From Ascarosepion bandense (Eukaryota > Mollusca > Cephalopoda > Sepiida > Sepiidae), in contig JBBBDQ010000229.1 in NCBI GenBank assembly GCA_037127315.1, forward strand, positions 62,501-126,500: a stretch of 64,000 bases of DNA, in the 5' to 3' direction. This document shows positions 19,905 to 30,305 of the stretch, piece by piece. Under the pieces are notes generated by a model, which had not been told where the DNA came from, made no database searches, and saw only the letters and a list, made by a program, of their open reading frames with translations. The translations under genes and the position numbers were made by a program. Position 1 is the first letter of the stretch. The number at the start of each line of letters is the position of its first letter.

Positions 19905-22356
19905 GTACTAAGCTGAAAATCAATTGTGACTATTTTGTTAAACGATTGTTTATAGTAATCGGCTTAGAGTTTTTTTTTAACGGCCTTTATTGAAAAAGAC
20001 GCATTGGGTCGACGGCTTTCTTTTTCTTCGGTTTTGATCTCAGATGATTTCCTAATCAGAAAACTGTTGACTTATTGTGTCACCAGGGAGAAACAACGAT
20101 CTTTTAGCCCAAACAGTTCGTGTCCTGCGATAATGATAGATTACTTTGCAGATACTTTCAAGGTTCATTGCTGAATGAAAAGAAAAATAATTACAGCCGT
20201 AACAACGATTGAAATTGTTTGAGCATCCGATCAACAGAAAAAGAGAGCTCATATAATAAAATGTTTTATAAAGACAAAGAACTGAGAATCACTTAGACAG
20301 AGCATGTGAACAACGAGGAAGTTGAAAGAAAAACAGGCGTTAGAAGCAAACTGACATTTAGTCAGGGGTAAAAGAGTGAGGTTAACTAACTTTTCCAAGG
20401 ACAGATTTACAAGTGTGCCGGGAGGGTCGTTTAGGTATGTCAGTCTGGTACTAATGACAACTCGTGAGGTGAGAGATTTCATCTGCTATTTTTTCTATTT
20501 GCTTTATAAGGAACATAAAAGATATGACTCCCTTTTACCACAGAAAATATTAGAAGAAAAACTCATCAGCTGTAGTGGAGACTGCAAGAAATGTAGACAT
20601 TATACCTATTGATGGTAAACTGAGAGACTGAAAAGAAAGTGGTTTATTAATATCATTGAAGATATCAGCCAGTCAGATCATAACTAAGGCACTACGAACA
20701 CTAGTTGCGTTGTGGACGACGAAAAGTTGTACGTTAAAGCGAAAGAATGAAAAACCCGTGGTCAAAATAGAAGCATAAAATATCCCGGATGGCCGCTTTC
20801 CCTCTAGTAGATATGACGAGTAAGACTCACTCGATGTCTGCTCATTCATACTGATTAATTTTTAGTATCTCTACGTGTGTTCCGATGGGATTAATTTGAG
20901 CGGTAAAATTGCTTTGCTACGAGCCGACGAACTAATCAGGGGAGGAGAATAAGTTTCGATAGGAGCAAGTGAGAACCTTGGGCGAAATAAATTTCTGTCA
21001 AGTTTAAATTTGCAGGAACAAATAAATCGTAGTAAAATAATGAACAAATCCCAAAGATAATAAGGATCGCGATAGAGAAATATTTTAGCAAGAAACGAAC
21101 GGGCACGATGATTGTTCAATGGTTCATAATCGAAATTCGATAGTTAAAGTTTTATTGAAATCATTGCGAGTAAAAAAAATAAAGTTCCGGAACCTTCTCT
21201 AAAGTTTCATAATCAGAATTCACATGATGATACGAGGATTGGCTGAAAGTTTAGAGGCCGAGCAAGATACTCTTATGTAATGTGACAATATCAGGTTTAT
21301 TATTCCATCGGTAATGAAGGGCTTGGATTCCATTCTGAAAGGGGATTTCTTCTTGTTGCTCAAGAATATTTTTTAGCAAAATATATTTCGAAATCATCTC
21401 TCTCAGATTTTTCTTATAATTTTTCTAGTTATGTTACGTAATTTTTTATTTTTCTTTTAACTGTGATTCCCGAGGTAAAAATCCCAAGCGCAAATCAAGA
21501 TAGAAGTTTAATAAATGAGAATGCTGTAAAAAGGAGCAAAATGTGTATATCATGAGGAAATTTAGGATAAATAACGGTTTTAGTAATATGGGAAGCCCAC
21601 TGTCGAAAGAATGCTCCACATAGCAACAGTAATAAAGAAACGCTGTAAAAGATCTCACCCATGGGAGAATACAGGGCTCAAGTGGAACTTACATTATGTG
21701 GTTAATCGATGAAGACTGTGACTTAACGGTATGAACGATTAGGTGTAAGAGCAGATAACAAGAATAAAGAATCTAAATAATGAATGATTCTTAAATTCAA
21801 GAGATGAAGATTGTATTGATTCAGGAGGTATCTACAGGGGTGTTTTTCATACAAAGCAAAAATTTATGGGAAATGTTTTCTGATTGGAAATTCCTCCTTA
21901 CAACTAGATTACACAGAAAATGACCTGGAACTGCAAACGGAGTATGACCAAAGAATGGAACTCATCTAAACATTTACCATGGCAATAGCAATAGATTAGT
22001 ATTTTACGATATTTCATTTTTTTAAAAGAGTTGTTTGGTGGAAAACAATTGCTCACCCCAAAGAAGCGATAGTTTTGCGATTTTGCGTCCAAGGGAAAAG
22101 GTGTTGCAGAGTGTAAAATTAAATCAGTAACCACAAAGGTATTTGAAGCTGTTTGAAACAACCCCATTTCAAGATTGATGAGGCTGAAACAGCTGTCAAT
22201 TATATCGACACGTTTTACTCAGTTAGAGACTGAATCATTTAATGACAGTCTAACCGAGACAGTCGTTAATTGAGCAGAGTGGTTTAACATATTAGCAGAA
22301 ACTGAACGATAACAACCCAATCATTAATCTTCTAAATAAAACGTTGTACAAATATT
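19905..22356. other. Long stretch with no recognised element
   Basis: About 2.4 kb with no tandem repeat, SINE, LINE or transposase that I can recognise. Several open frames of 66-91 codons exist on both strands, none with a recognisable motif. It is the longest stretch here without a mobile-element assignment and the best candidate for unique host non-coding sequence. Confidence 0.45.
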
Positions 22357-22700
22357 ATTGAATTTGAGTTTGGTTTTTGTTTAACGGAATATCAAATTCT
22401 GTGAGTTTTTTTAGTACCAAAAATGTGAGGTCCGAGATATTTTTTAATTTTCGATTATAGTGAGAAATTTAGTCAGATTTTGAGAAGAATATTTTTATTG
22501 TTTATTTCTTTTTAGAAAACTGAAGATGTCTTCTAGTTTTCTGTTCACAAATGTATTGCTAGTTATAATTTTTTCCGTCAAAATGTATGAAGACAATAAT
22601 TTATTTTTTCTTAAAAATTTGTTATGGAAATATTTTTTTCTTCAAAATGTATTGCAGGTAATATTTTTCCTTCAAAAATGTGTTTTTTTCTATAAGAGTT
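22357..22700 (+). repeat. Family X, second plus-strand copy
   Basis: TTTGAGTTTGGTTTTTGTTT and AACGGAATATCAAATTC, CGATTATAGTGAGAAATTTA, AAAACTGAAGATGTCTTCTA, then subrepeats with AATGTATTGC-GGTAATATTTTTCCTTC. It ends in a TA tract instead of the downstream GTTCCATGCTGCTC part found at 12.2 kb. Confidence 0.8.

Positions 22701-22744
<44 letters not shown>
22701..22744. repeat. TA microsatellite
   Basis: About 21 TA units at the junction between family X and the LINE J inverted repeat. Confidence 0.98.
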
Positions 22745-22751
<7 letters not shown>

Positions 22752-22838
22752 TAGTGGCGGTACCGCATTATTGGGGTGAAACGATGAATATATAGTAATC
22801 GCTTCTCCCCATTAATGCGGTAGGGCCACTGGTGTGCT
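22745..22838. repeat. 40-bp inverted repeat made of two opposed LINE J 3' ends
   Basis: GCACACTAGTGGCGGTACCG followed by CATTATTGGGGTGAAACGAT (22746-22785) is mirrored by ATCGCTTCTCCCCATTAATG and CGGTAGGGCCACTGGTGTGC (about 22799-22838), with a ~13-base AT spacer. Both arms are versions of the LINE J terminal sequence seen at 58165-58215, so this is a tail-to-tail pair rather than a chance palindrome. Confidence 0.88.
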
Positions 22839-23180
22839 GGGGGCTACATAAGAGAAGAGTGAAAGTTTAAGCAGGAGGAGATCAAAGAGAAAGATGACTC
22901 GATTACAGGAGACGTCGGAGAAAGACAGTTGCGACGGAAGAGTGAGAAAGAAAAAGAACAAGATACAAGAGGTGATGGGGAAAAAAATGAGAGAAGGACT
23001 GGTGTCAAGTGGACAAGAGATGGAAATTGACGTTGCATTTAAATTCTTGGAAGATTGTAGTCGTCAATGAAGCAAGTAAATGGAAGGGAGTTCCACAGGT
23101 AGGAAGTGCGAGTAAGGAAGCTGATAGAGTAGAAGTGGCGGCTGCATTTAGTTACTTTTTAACTGTAAAAGTGTGGGACT
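22839..23180 (-). mobile_element. LINE J 3' region, reverse orientation
   Basis: Continues leftward-reading from the right arm of the inverted repeat: a purine-rich stretch, then GACGTTGCATTTAAATTCTT, GGAAGATTGTAGTCGTCAAT and GAGTTCCACAGGTAGGAAGT, the reverse of the C-terminal codons and 3' untranslated region. The GAAGTGGCGGCTGCATTTA block matches upstream coding sequence. Confidence 0.75.
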
Positions 23181-24072
23181 ATGTAGCCAGTCTAGTTGCT
23201 TGAATAAATTCTCGTTGAGGGGGCGTCAGTGGGCTAAGCTCATCGGAGCAGAAGCCATGAACACATTTGTAGAATAGACAGATGGATGAAAGTGTATTTT
23301 TATACTTCCATAATGTTTTGACCCCAGTTTGGGGAGTTTGAAAAATCCATCATTTAGATGCGGTTAGGACACATCATCAGTAATGATACCCTGGTTCATT
23401 GACGGTTTCGGTCCTTTAAAAACATCATACCTTCTTCTCAGATTGACCCAGTCACGGTTGATCAGGCCCCGGCTTGTGTTCTAATATCTGTTTACTACGT
23501 TATTGGAATGCAAGATGTTTTAGTTGCACAGGAGAAGAGGAAAAATTTCTAGAATAAGGTTGTCCACAAATAAATGAAGGTCCATTGATGATAATGTATA
23601 AATGGTTCAAGTAAATATCCAGAAAAAAAATTGATTTTCGTGATATTAATGGGAAGATGTATGGTTAAAATAGCTAAATGACCAGGTAGAGAAAAAAAAA
23701 CTCTTTAAATATACTAAAAGAAATACATAAATTAACACGATGTGGAAGATACCATTCCATAGGGATGAAGGAATATGCCTTTTAATGTAATCGAAAATCG
23801 TACCGAATATGGTAAGTATGCAAATAACGAGAGAGAAAAAAAAGCGCATGGTATTAGTGTAATATTTCGGATTTAAAAAAATAAAACATAAAAAACTAGG
23901 GGGATTGAAAAGATGAATGAATAGATAAAAACTGGAATAAACTACAAAAGTAAAGCGAATGATATTAATGAAATATTTGAGATTAAATAAATAAATAAAA
24001 TATGATTGATATGAATAGATAAATGAATATATAAAAAAAATAAACATTCGTCACATTTGGTGACATTAATAT
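23181..24072. other. AT-rich stretch with fragments of family X
   Basis: 23300-23345 (CATAATGTTTTGACCCCAGT) matches the middle of family X. The remainder to 24072 is AT-rich with AAATAAATAAATA-type patches; the 133-codon minus frame here is low-complexity (Phe, Ile, Tyr) and not a credible gene. Confidence 0.5.
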
Positions 24073-24245
24073 AGGTATTTGTCCGTAGCTGAGACGCTAA
24101 CAGGTGCTACCTCTCTGGTTCCGAGTATGGACCTCGGAGAAACAGCAATTAAGAGGTGGTTCCATGCTTCTCACAACTTCTTAATCAGAGGTCTTGGTGT
24201 CGCATCCAGTTTAACGTCATACCCAGCACCGCAGATATTACTATC
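24073..24245 (+). repeat. Family X, downstream part only
   Basis: CTAACAGGTGCTACCTCTCT, TAAGAGGTGGTTCCATGCTT, CTCACAACTTCTTAATCAGA and CGTCATACCCAGCACCG match 12140-12290 in order. Confidence 0.75.
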
Positions 24246-24627
24246 AGATTCAACATTAAACGCTGCTGATATTTTAAATAATCGACAAAATTTAAGATGT
24301 GATCACGAGAATAAAGGAAGAGAACTTAGCTGATTCTGTGGTCAGCACGCAAGAAGCAATTCAGCAACTCAAAAGAAGAGAATTAAAGCTATTCAGAGAA
24401 AGGGTGATTGAGTGCTTAGTAATCGATACAGGGTGATGGATCAAGAATAAAGCTGGTTTAAATGGGTGGGGAGAAAAGAGATTAAATCACTCAACAGCAC
24501 GCAAAGTACGCATACCAGGGTGAATCAAAATTTGTCATGGCTATTAAGGAAAACTACATTTTGCTTACAAATGTTTTTATGGTTGACTTTGGAACGATGT
24601 GTTTAATATTCAGTACAGTAAAAAAAT

Positions 24628-25185
24628 GTGCGTCGTGGTGTAGTGGATATCGGCAAAGAACGAGAAATCGAGGAGCCGAGTTCGAATTCCAGTTGAATTC
24701 ATTGCATTCACTTACGCGCAAATACCCTTCTTCTTCTTCTTCTTCTTCTTCTATGTGCCTTGTCCCTTCAGGACGTAGGCGATCATGGATCTCCACGTCT
24801 CCCTATCCCTTGTGGCTCTTAGTATGTTTGCTCCTGTTGCTCCTGGCAACCCCCGTTCCGTCATCCACCTGATCAGACCCTGCAAATATGTTATCCGCTG
24901 CCTTCCTCTGTCTCTTCTTCCTTCTATCTGTCCAGTCAGTATCAGGTTCTCCAGGCTCTCCTTCTCTCCTTCCTCATTGCATAGGAAAGGTATTAATTCG
25001 TCTCTTCCTTCCAGTTATGGGTTAAATAACAGGACAGATTGAGTTCTATAGCCTTGGCTGGCAACCAGTCTACTGCAGAAAGCAATAGCAACCTACTGCA
25101 AGATAATCTTCTGCCCAGTCAGTCATGTCTCTTTCGAGACATGATCGCCTAAGCGTGTTTCAGGTATGGCACTTAACTGAGTGAC
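24628..25185 (+). mobile_element. SINE A split by a nested LINE R insertion
   Basis: The head is at 24628-24728 (GTAGTGGATATCGGC, GAGTTCGAATTCCAGTTGAA, ACTTACGCGCAAATACCC). The body and tail resume at 24987 (GAAAGGTATTAATTCG, CCAGTTATGGGTTAAATAAC, ACATGATCGCC, GGCACTTAACTGA). Intact copies join these parts as CCCTTGGGAAAGG, so the break lies within that block and the SINE was there first. Confidence 0.93.
24729..24986 (-). mobile_element. LINE R 3' fragment inserted in a SINE
   Basis: A TTC run of eight or more units (the GAA tail on the minus strand) is followed by TATGTGCCTTGTCCCTTCAG, GACGTAGGCGATCATGGAT and so on to CTCCTTCCTCATTGCATAG. The order matches the reverse complement of 30552-30800. 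Only about 250 bases of the 3' end were inserted, typical of 5' truncation during target-primed reverse transcription. No target duplication is obvious. Confidence 0.93.
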
Positions 25186-25267
25186 AGTAATAAAAAAACA
25201 AAAAAAAACATTATATTGAAAATGAAAATATATTAAAAAAATCTTTATTTTCTTTCTATTCAATTTT

Positions 25268-25705
25268 TTTCTTCTTCTTCGTGTACTGTATCATTTCAGG
25301 TCGTAGGCGATTAGGGACTTCAACTTGACCCTGTCTCTTTCGCTCTAATTATTTCCCTCTTGATATCTCTCCCAAACCCCGCTCCGCCATCCATTTCGTC
25401 AAGCAGATCAAATATGACTGGCACTAATTTGTCTTGTCTCTCTTTTCATCTATCCATCCTGTGAATATTAGATTCTCCAGGCCCTCTTTCCTCATTACAT
25501 GTCCCAGGAAGCTCAACTGGCTCTTCCTGATGTTAAATATGAGATTCCTTATCGTCTGCATCCTTTCCAACATCTCCTCGGTCGATGTTATCCTCAGCAC
25601 CCTCCTGTAAAACGATATTTCTGCTGCCACGAGCCTCTCCTTCATCATTGATAGTCCAAAGTTTACTGCCACAGAGAGGGAGAGATATTACATTAATCCT
25701 TCTGT
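25268..25705 (-). pseudogene. LINE R C-terminal coding region and 3' end
   Basis: A TTCTTCTTC tail at 25270, then GGTCGTAGGCGATTAGGGAC. The minus frame 25424-25672 reads a region with FYRRVLRI, EEMLERM, IRKSQLSFLGHVMRKEGLEN and LIFTGWI, the typical C-terminal part of RTE-like polyproteins. A second overlapping frame (25533-25721) shows a frameshift. Confidence 0.88.
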
Positions 25706-25929
25706 TGTGATATCTGTCCATCTCCAGAAAAAACGAGAGACTCGAGACAGCAGAATTGTTGTTCTAGAGAAGGATGCTTTCAGCAAGGCAACAAAATGCA
25801 ACAGATTACTGAGTGTGAGAGAAACAAAGGCGACAGAGAATGTAATTCGATACAAAAGATGGCGGAAAAAAATCAACAATATGTATTATGATTTAATAAT
25901 TATCATTCCATTGTTGATAATATGTAATA

Positions 25930-26597
25930 TTAGGCTGTCCCAAAAGTTCGTAAACACTTGCGAAACGGGTCTATCTGGTCCAGCACAATCGAGACAAGCG
26001 ATGGGTTCAGAAAGGGCAAGAGACACCGTCGGTTCCAAAACAAGATCGATTCGGCAAGAAAGTCATGTTATGCGTTTGGTGGAACTTTGAAGGTATCGTG
26101 CATTTTGAGTTGGTTCCGAATGATCGTGCCATCAGTTCCGAACTTTGCTGTCAGCAACTTGAGCGGGTTTACGAAAAGTTGAAGCAAAAGTACCCGGCTC
26201 TGATCAACCGAAAGCGCGCTTTGATGCAGAACAATGCCAAGCCACACACCGCCAGGAAGACCAGAGACAGGTTTGAAGAGCTGGACGGCGTTGCGGTTCT
26301 GCCACATCCAGCCTACATTCCTGACTGTGCTCCATCAGATTACGGCCTTTTCCGCTCAATGCAACACTTTCTGAAGGGCCGCAGATTCTACTCGTTTGAT
26401 GAAGTCGAGGAAGCGTATCAAGAATTCTTTGATTCGAAGCCGGCAGAATGGCACTTTGACCGGATCCGAAAGCTTGCAGATCGATGGCAGAAAGTCTTGG
26501 AAAATGATGGTCATTATTTTGAGCAATAATTTTTGTTGTTTTTGCGAGTAAAATCTCAATTACTTGCAAGTGTTTACGAACCTTTGGGACAACCTAA
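25930..26597 (+). mobile_element. Mariner-family transposon, internally deleted, ends intact
   Basis: Inverted termini TTAGGCTGTCCCAAAAGTTC (25930) and GAACCTTTGGGACAACCTAA (ending 26597) extend for about 32 bases each with a few mismatches, and TA flanks both sides (25928-25929, 26598-26599), the standard mariner target duplication. The element is 668 bases, about half the usual 1.3 kb. The deleted part is the 5' half of the gene, including the DNA-binding domain and the first catalytic aspartate region. It could still be mobilised in trans if a related transposase exists. Confidence 0.95.
26065..26529 (+). pseudogene. Mariner transposase C-terminal part
   Basis: The 154-codon frame covers the C-terminal catalytic half of a DD34D-type mariner transposase. 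The FEGIVHFELVP block, CCQQLERVYEKL, NRKRALMQNNAKPH, LPHPAYIPDCAPSDYGLF and KVLENDGHYFEQ are all standard positions. In the QDNA-type motif the second catalytic Asp is replaced by Asn (QNNAKPH), and the spacing to the third Asp (PSDYG) is 35 residues rather than 34. With the first Asp region deleted the product would be catalytically dead. The ATG used is simply the first in frame after the deletion joint. Confidence 0.93.
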
Positions 26598-26699
26598 TAC
26601 AACGACTGAGTTGGTCGCTAAAACAATCAGATATCTAAGTGTGTAGTTGTAACAGACTGATATTTTACGCGGTACAGGCGAGAATCTTTGAATCACTTT

Positions 26700-26960
26700 C
26701 AATATTTTTAATGTATTTTTAAAACATTTATTTACCCATTACTTATTGTTAATCATTTCATTCCAAGCAAGGCAGAAATGGCTTGTTGGCATAGACCTTA
26801 CTTTTAAGATGATTCCAAAGGAAAAAATCTAAAGGCGACAGAACGCACTATAGTGCTGGCCAAATGACATCAGTGTCTCGACAGATGATGCGACTTGGCA
26901 ACTTCTCATTCAATAAAGAAATTGTTGAAGTGATTGTGTAGCATGTGGCACCATCCTCTC
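26700..26960 (-). pseudogene. Chimera of an IS630-like transposase fragment and a LINE J 3' end, copy 1
   Basis: On the minus strand: GATCYT-like, then PSRIICRDTDVIWP, then LDFFLWNHLKSKVYANKP, a segment of an IS630/Tc1/mariner-superfamily transposase (compare the plus-strand relic at 28150-28500). Directly after the KP codons the sequence becomes TTTCTGCCTTGCTTGGAATG, the LINE J terminus. The same joint is seen at 29415-29640. Confidence 0.8.
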
Positions 26961-26961
26961 T

Positions 26962-27060
26962 TCTTCGATACCTCTAAGCTATTAGACTGGCGACAAGGTT
27001 TCATCATCTTACAGTTAAAATTCTGTTCTAATAGTTCTTTTCCTCTTTCATTCCCTGCAT
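26962..27060. repeat. Short duplicated block, copy 1
   Basis: CCTCTAAGCTATTAGACTGG, GACAAGGTTTCATCATCTTA, CAGTTAAAATTCTGTTCTAA and TAGTTCTTTTCC match 28640-28735. It lies next to the chimera here but about 700 bases from the second chimera, so order has been rearranged. Confidence 0.85.
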
Positions 27061-27149
27061 GGTTTTCAGGGAATGAAACTGAAAGAGAAATATTATAAGA
27101 TAGCAGGATTAAGTAAAGAACAAAAGATGATCCTGAGTCAATATAACTG

Positions 27150-27340
27150 AAGACGGAGATTAATGTTGTATTTAAATCTTTGACAATTCTAGTTATCAGG
27201 GAAACAAGGAAACGGAAGTGAGTTCCACAGTCAGATAGTCCGAAAAAAGAAACTTTCGAGTAGAAGAGAAGGTTGCGTTTAACTATTTCAGCGGAAATGA
27301 GGGTGGGGCCTAGATTCCAATCTAGTAGCAAACTTAGATT
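27150..27340 (-). mobile_element. LINE J 3'-region fragment
   Basis: TTTAAATCTTTGACAATTCT, AGTTATCAGGGAAACAAGG, GTGAGTTCCACAGTCAGATA and GAGAAGGTTGCGTTTAACTA follow the reverse-orientation order of the C-terminal coding region. Confidence 0.65.
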
Positions 27341-27499
27341 CATGTGGTCGGAGAACTAGGAACAAAACGCTCGTCAAAGTAGTTGCTATGGAAATATTTG
27401 TAAAAAAGATAAAGGAGTAACTACGCCACGTCGGTGACAAAGTGACTGAGGTCGAGACGCCTTCGATTACATCGCAGATTCTATTTTGTTTTTGCCAAG

Positions 27500-27835
27500 A
27501 ATCTCAATGTGTACAACAAGAGAGCCAGACGAGATATGGCAACAGTATTCAATGCAGAGATGAATAGTAGATTTGTAAAGGGGCAAGATGGATTCTGATG
27601 AGAAGAATTTTCTGGCACGACACAGTAACCCAACTTTCTTTGCATTCAGTAAAGTTACTGATTCGATTTAGTCGTTCCACTTGAATTTAGGGGAAAACGC
27701 GAAGACAGTATGGCCAAACTACTGTTCTTAGTGCTATGTGAGTCGTTTGATATTTTAACGGCATCGAATTGCATTAACTATTTCGAAGATCGTAGTTGAC
27801 GGAAAAGCAGAAAGCACGAAGTGTTCTACTATTAT
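27500..27835 (-). mobile_element. LINE J reverse transcriptase fragments, reverse orientation
   Basis: CAGACGAGATATGGCAACAG, TATTCAATGCAGAGATGAAT, GTTCCACTTGAATTT are the reverse of the coding blocks for YCCHIW, PFIEYC and LKWN-type segments seen at 3.3-3.5 kb. 27740-27835 repeats the downstream CATTTAAATATTTCGA-type block. Confidence 0.6.
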
Positions 27836-27884
27836 GATCAATACATGGTGTTTTAGCAGACAATTTTTTGCGTCAGAATAAATT

Positions 27885-28040
27885 TTGCATATTTATAAAT
27901 CTACCATTTGTTTAAATATTACTGCGGGGCCGGCCTAGTGCTGCAGATATAATATAATATATTATAAGTCTTAACCTCACATCTCAACTTCAGTCACATT
28001 CCACCTGCCTTGACGTGGCTTTCCGCGGTCTTTTCTACAA
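27885..28040 (+). mobile_element. LINE J reverse transcriptase fragment
   Basis: CATATTTATAAATCTACCAT, then ATCTCAACTTCAGTCACATT, CGTGGCTTTCCGCGGTCTTT and TCTACAAATATAAG follow plus-strand LINE J order (compare 3415-3610). It is separated from an oppositely oriented fragment by about 50 bases. Confidence 0.6.
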
Positions 28041-28149
28041 ATATAAGGTGTCCCATTAAGACGAAACAAAGTTAGAAGCAAATAACAGTGCTGTCGGTAA
28101 AATTTTATTAATTTCACTGTTGGAACATGTTGCTTACGTCATGACAATT

Positions 28150-28500
28150 ATGGCCTGAATATAAATATCAAATAATTCTGGCTCCAACTGGACGGTGCCA
28201 CATGCCACAGAACCAATGCAACAATGGCTTTATTGAATGAGTTGTTCCCAAGTCGGATCATCTGTCGTGACACTGATGTCAATTGGCCACCACTATCGTG
28301 CGTTTTGACGCCTTTATCTTTCTTTTGAGATCGTGTCAAAAGTAAGGCCTATGCCAGCAAGTCAACAACAATTCAACAGCTGAAGGATGAGAAAATAACA
28401 CATATTGATGGTATGAAGGAGCAACTATGCAGAGACATCATCAAAGATTTGGCCATCGACCGGAGTCTTAGCAAACATTTGGTCGAGATTATGTTTCAGA
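28150..28500 (+). pseudogene. IS630/Tc1/mariner-superfamily transposase C-terminus
   Basis: Translation from about 28160 gives LDGATCHRTNATMALLNELF, then PSRIICRDTDVNWPP, LTPLSFF, VKSKAYASK, TIQQLKDEK and a terminal MFQT stop near 28505. Landmarks are the DGATCH motif, carrying the second catalytic aspartate, and the WPP...LTPL motif where the third acidic residue sits. A stop after SFF breaks the frame. This is a different subgroup from the mariner at 25.9 kb. Confidence 0.82.
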
Positions 28501-28639
28501 CATAATTCCCATCACTTAAATACCTGATATAATAGGGAAATCAATAAAAGTTAACTAATAGCACTGTTTTCATTACTACCAATTTCAATCCGTCTTCATG
28601 AAATATCCTATATTTTCGTGGCAATTGTTCTAATGAGCT

Positions 28640-28735
28640 CTCTTCGTTGATATCTCTAAGCTATTAGATTGGAGACAAGGTTTCTTCATCTTACAGTTAA
28701 AATTCTGTTCTAATAGTTCCTTTCTTCCTACATCC
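28640..28735. repeat. Short duplicated block, copy 2
   Basis: ATCTCTAAGCTATTAGATTG, GACAAGGTTTCTTCATCTTA, CAGTTAAAATTCTGTTCTAA match 26962-27060. Confidence 0.85.
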
Positions 28736-28739
28736 CCTG

Positions 28740-29414
28740 TGTGTGATTCCTTTCCGTATTCTTAATTTCCGGTCACCTACAATCTAAAAAAAAAAACAAA
28801 ACAAAATAATAATAATTGTAACTTCAATCGCCATTTTCTTTGATATCTAGCAGTATGCAGCCAAGTGAAGAATAAGGCTATCGGTATTTTTTGCAAATAT
28901 CCAAGAAGCTGCCCGAACCATTCTACCAATTTGAACACACTAATAAATGATATCACTTAGAGCGAGTGTAGGAGTTAAAAGCACGTCCGAGATCAGCTTT
29001 GGTCCACTTCATTCTTATAGCGTGTCTTTAATTATCTTAAACAAACGAGAAATCAGTTTTAGCCCTCAGTCAAGCATGATGTTCTCAAATTAAGTAGAAG
29101 AACTGATGTCTTGATGTCTGGGCAAAGATCATCTTTTCACTTCGCGTGTTATATTTACAGATAATATTTTCGGTTTCACTGTTTCATTATCTAGGCTTCT
29201 CATCTTTGATACCAGCGTCTTTCTTCTTCACCTTCTTCGATGAGACGCTGTTGGTTTTGTATTGTTTGGAAAATATTTTTAAGAATTAAATGAAATTCCA
29301 TCGGAACCCCTTAAATTGAACTTCCTTTTCTGAGACAACACAAAACCTTCTATATTATGTTTTATTTTTGTCTAATTGAGATTTTTAAAAAATGTGATGC
29401 TTTTTCCTCTGCAT
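28740..29414. other. Unassigned AT-rich stretch
   Basis: No repeat, frame or RNA gene recognised. 29160-29270 contains CTTCTTCACCTTCTTCG, a pyrimidine patch only. Confidence 0.45.
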
Positions 29415-29640
29415 AAGACATATTTTAAATGTATTTTTAAATCATTTATTTACTCATTAATTATTGTTAATCATTTCATTCCAAGCAAGGCAGAAATGGC
29501 TTGTTGGCATAGATCTTACTTTTAAGATGATCCCAAAAGAAAAAATTTAAAGGCCTCAGGACGCACGATAGTGCTGGCCAATTGACATCAGTATCTCGAC
29601 AGATGATGCGACTTGGCAACTTCTTATAGGTGATGTAATA
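29415..29640 (-). pseudogene. Transposase and LINE J 3'-end chimera, copy 2
   Basis: Near-identical to 26700-26960, with the same joint (AAGCAAGGCAGAAATGGCTT) and the same flanking AATGTATTTTTAAA-CATTTATTTAC on the LINE side. The copies differ by scattered substitutions, so they diverged after the joint formed. Confidence 0.82.
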
Positions 29641-29644
29641 AAAA

Positions 29645-30305
29645 CAAACGTGACCAAAATCCGAATACCGGAGTTTATCTCCCCCAATCAGGTGTTAAAT
29701 AGCAGACCATATATTTAGAAAAAGAAGAAAAAGACATTGTCATCACCAAAATTTGTTAATGCAATATTAAAAAAAAAAAATTATTCTTCTACTGAAGACT
29801 GTTTCGGTTTACATATATCACAAATGGTTGAAAACCTATACGACAAAATACAAATCAGTCAGAGAAGAGGATCTTTAATTTTCTTTACAAAATTCAACTT
29901 TTGTTTATTTGTATTAGTTTGGACGATGTCATGTTAATACTGTCGATAGGTTTTTACAGAGAAATGGAAACGATAAAATTTGATGCAGGTCGCATAACAT
30001 TTTGGTAAATCGTCTTCCATTTACAGCTTTCACATTTTATGTTATCAACGATATTGCGCACCACATATTGTTTTGAATTTGGGGTTGCGTCGAGAGATAT
30101 ATCAAGTGCATGCCTAGAGGCAAGGGCTATTACTGCATATCAGTTCACCATAGTTATGTTCGAGAATAACTCTTGCCATTTTCGGGGTCTTTTTCGGGGT
30201 CACTTTGCCGAATGAACGAGCCATGCAGTTCAAAGAAATTCCAGTTGTAAATAATTTATGTTGGAAGAGAATTGAAGGATTAAAATATATTCTAGTGTCA
30301 TTAAA
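29645..30305. other. Unassigned stretch with one 66-codon frame
   Basis: The frame at 29737-29937 has no recognisable motif. Nothing else stands out. Confidence 0.4.

Noticed and set aside
20052..21119. Several 66-82 codon frames in the 19.9-22.3 kb stretch
   Set aside because: No motif, no repeated support on one strand and lengths expected by chance; kept only as an unassigned interval.
23646..24047. 133-codon minus frame as a membrane protein
   Set aside because: Almost only Phe, Ile, Tyr, Ser and Leu from AT-rich DNA, without charged loops or a family signature.
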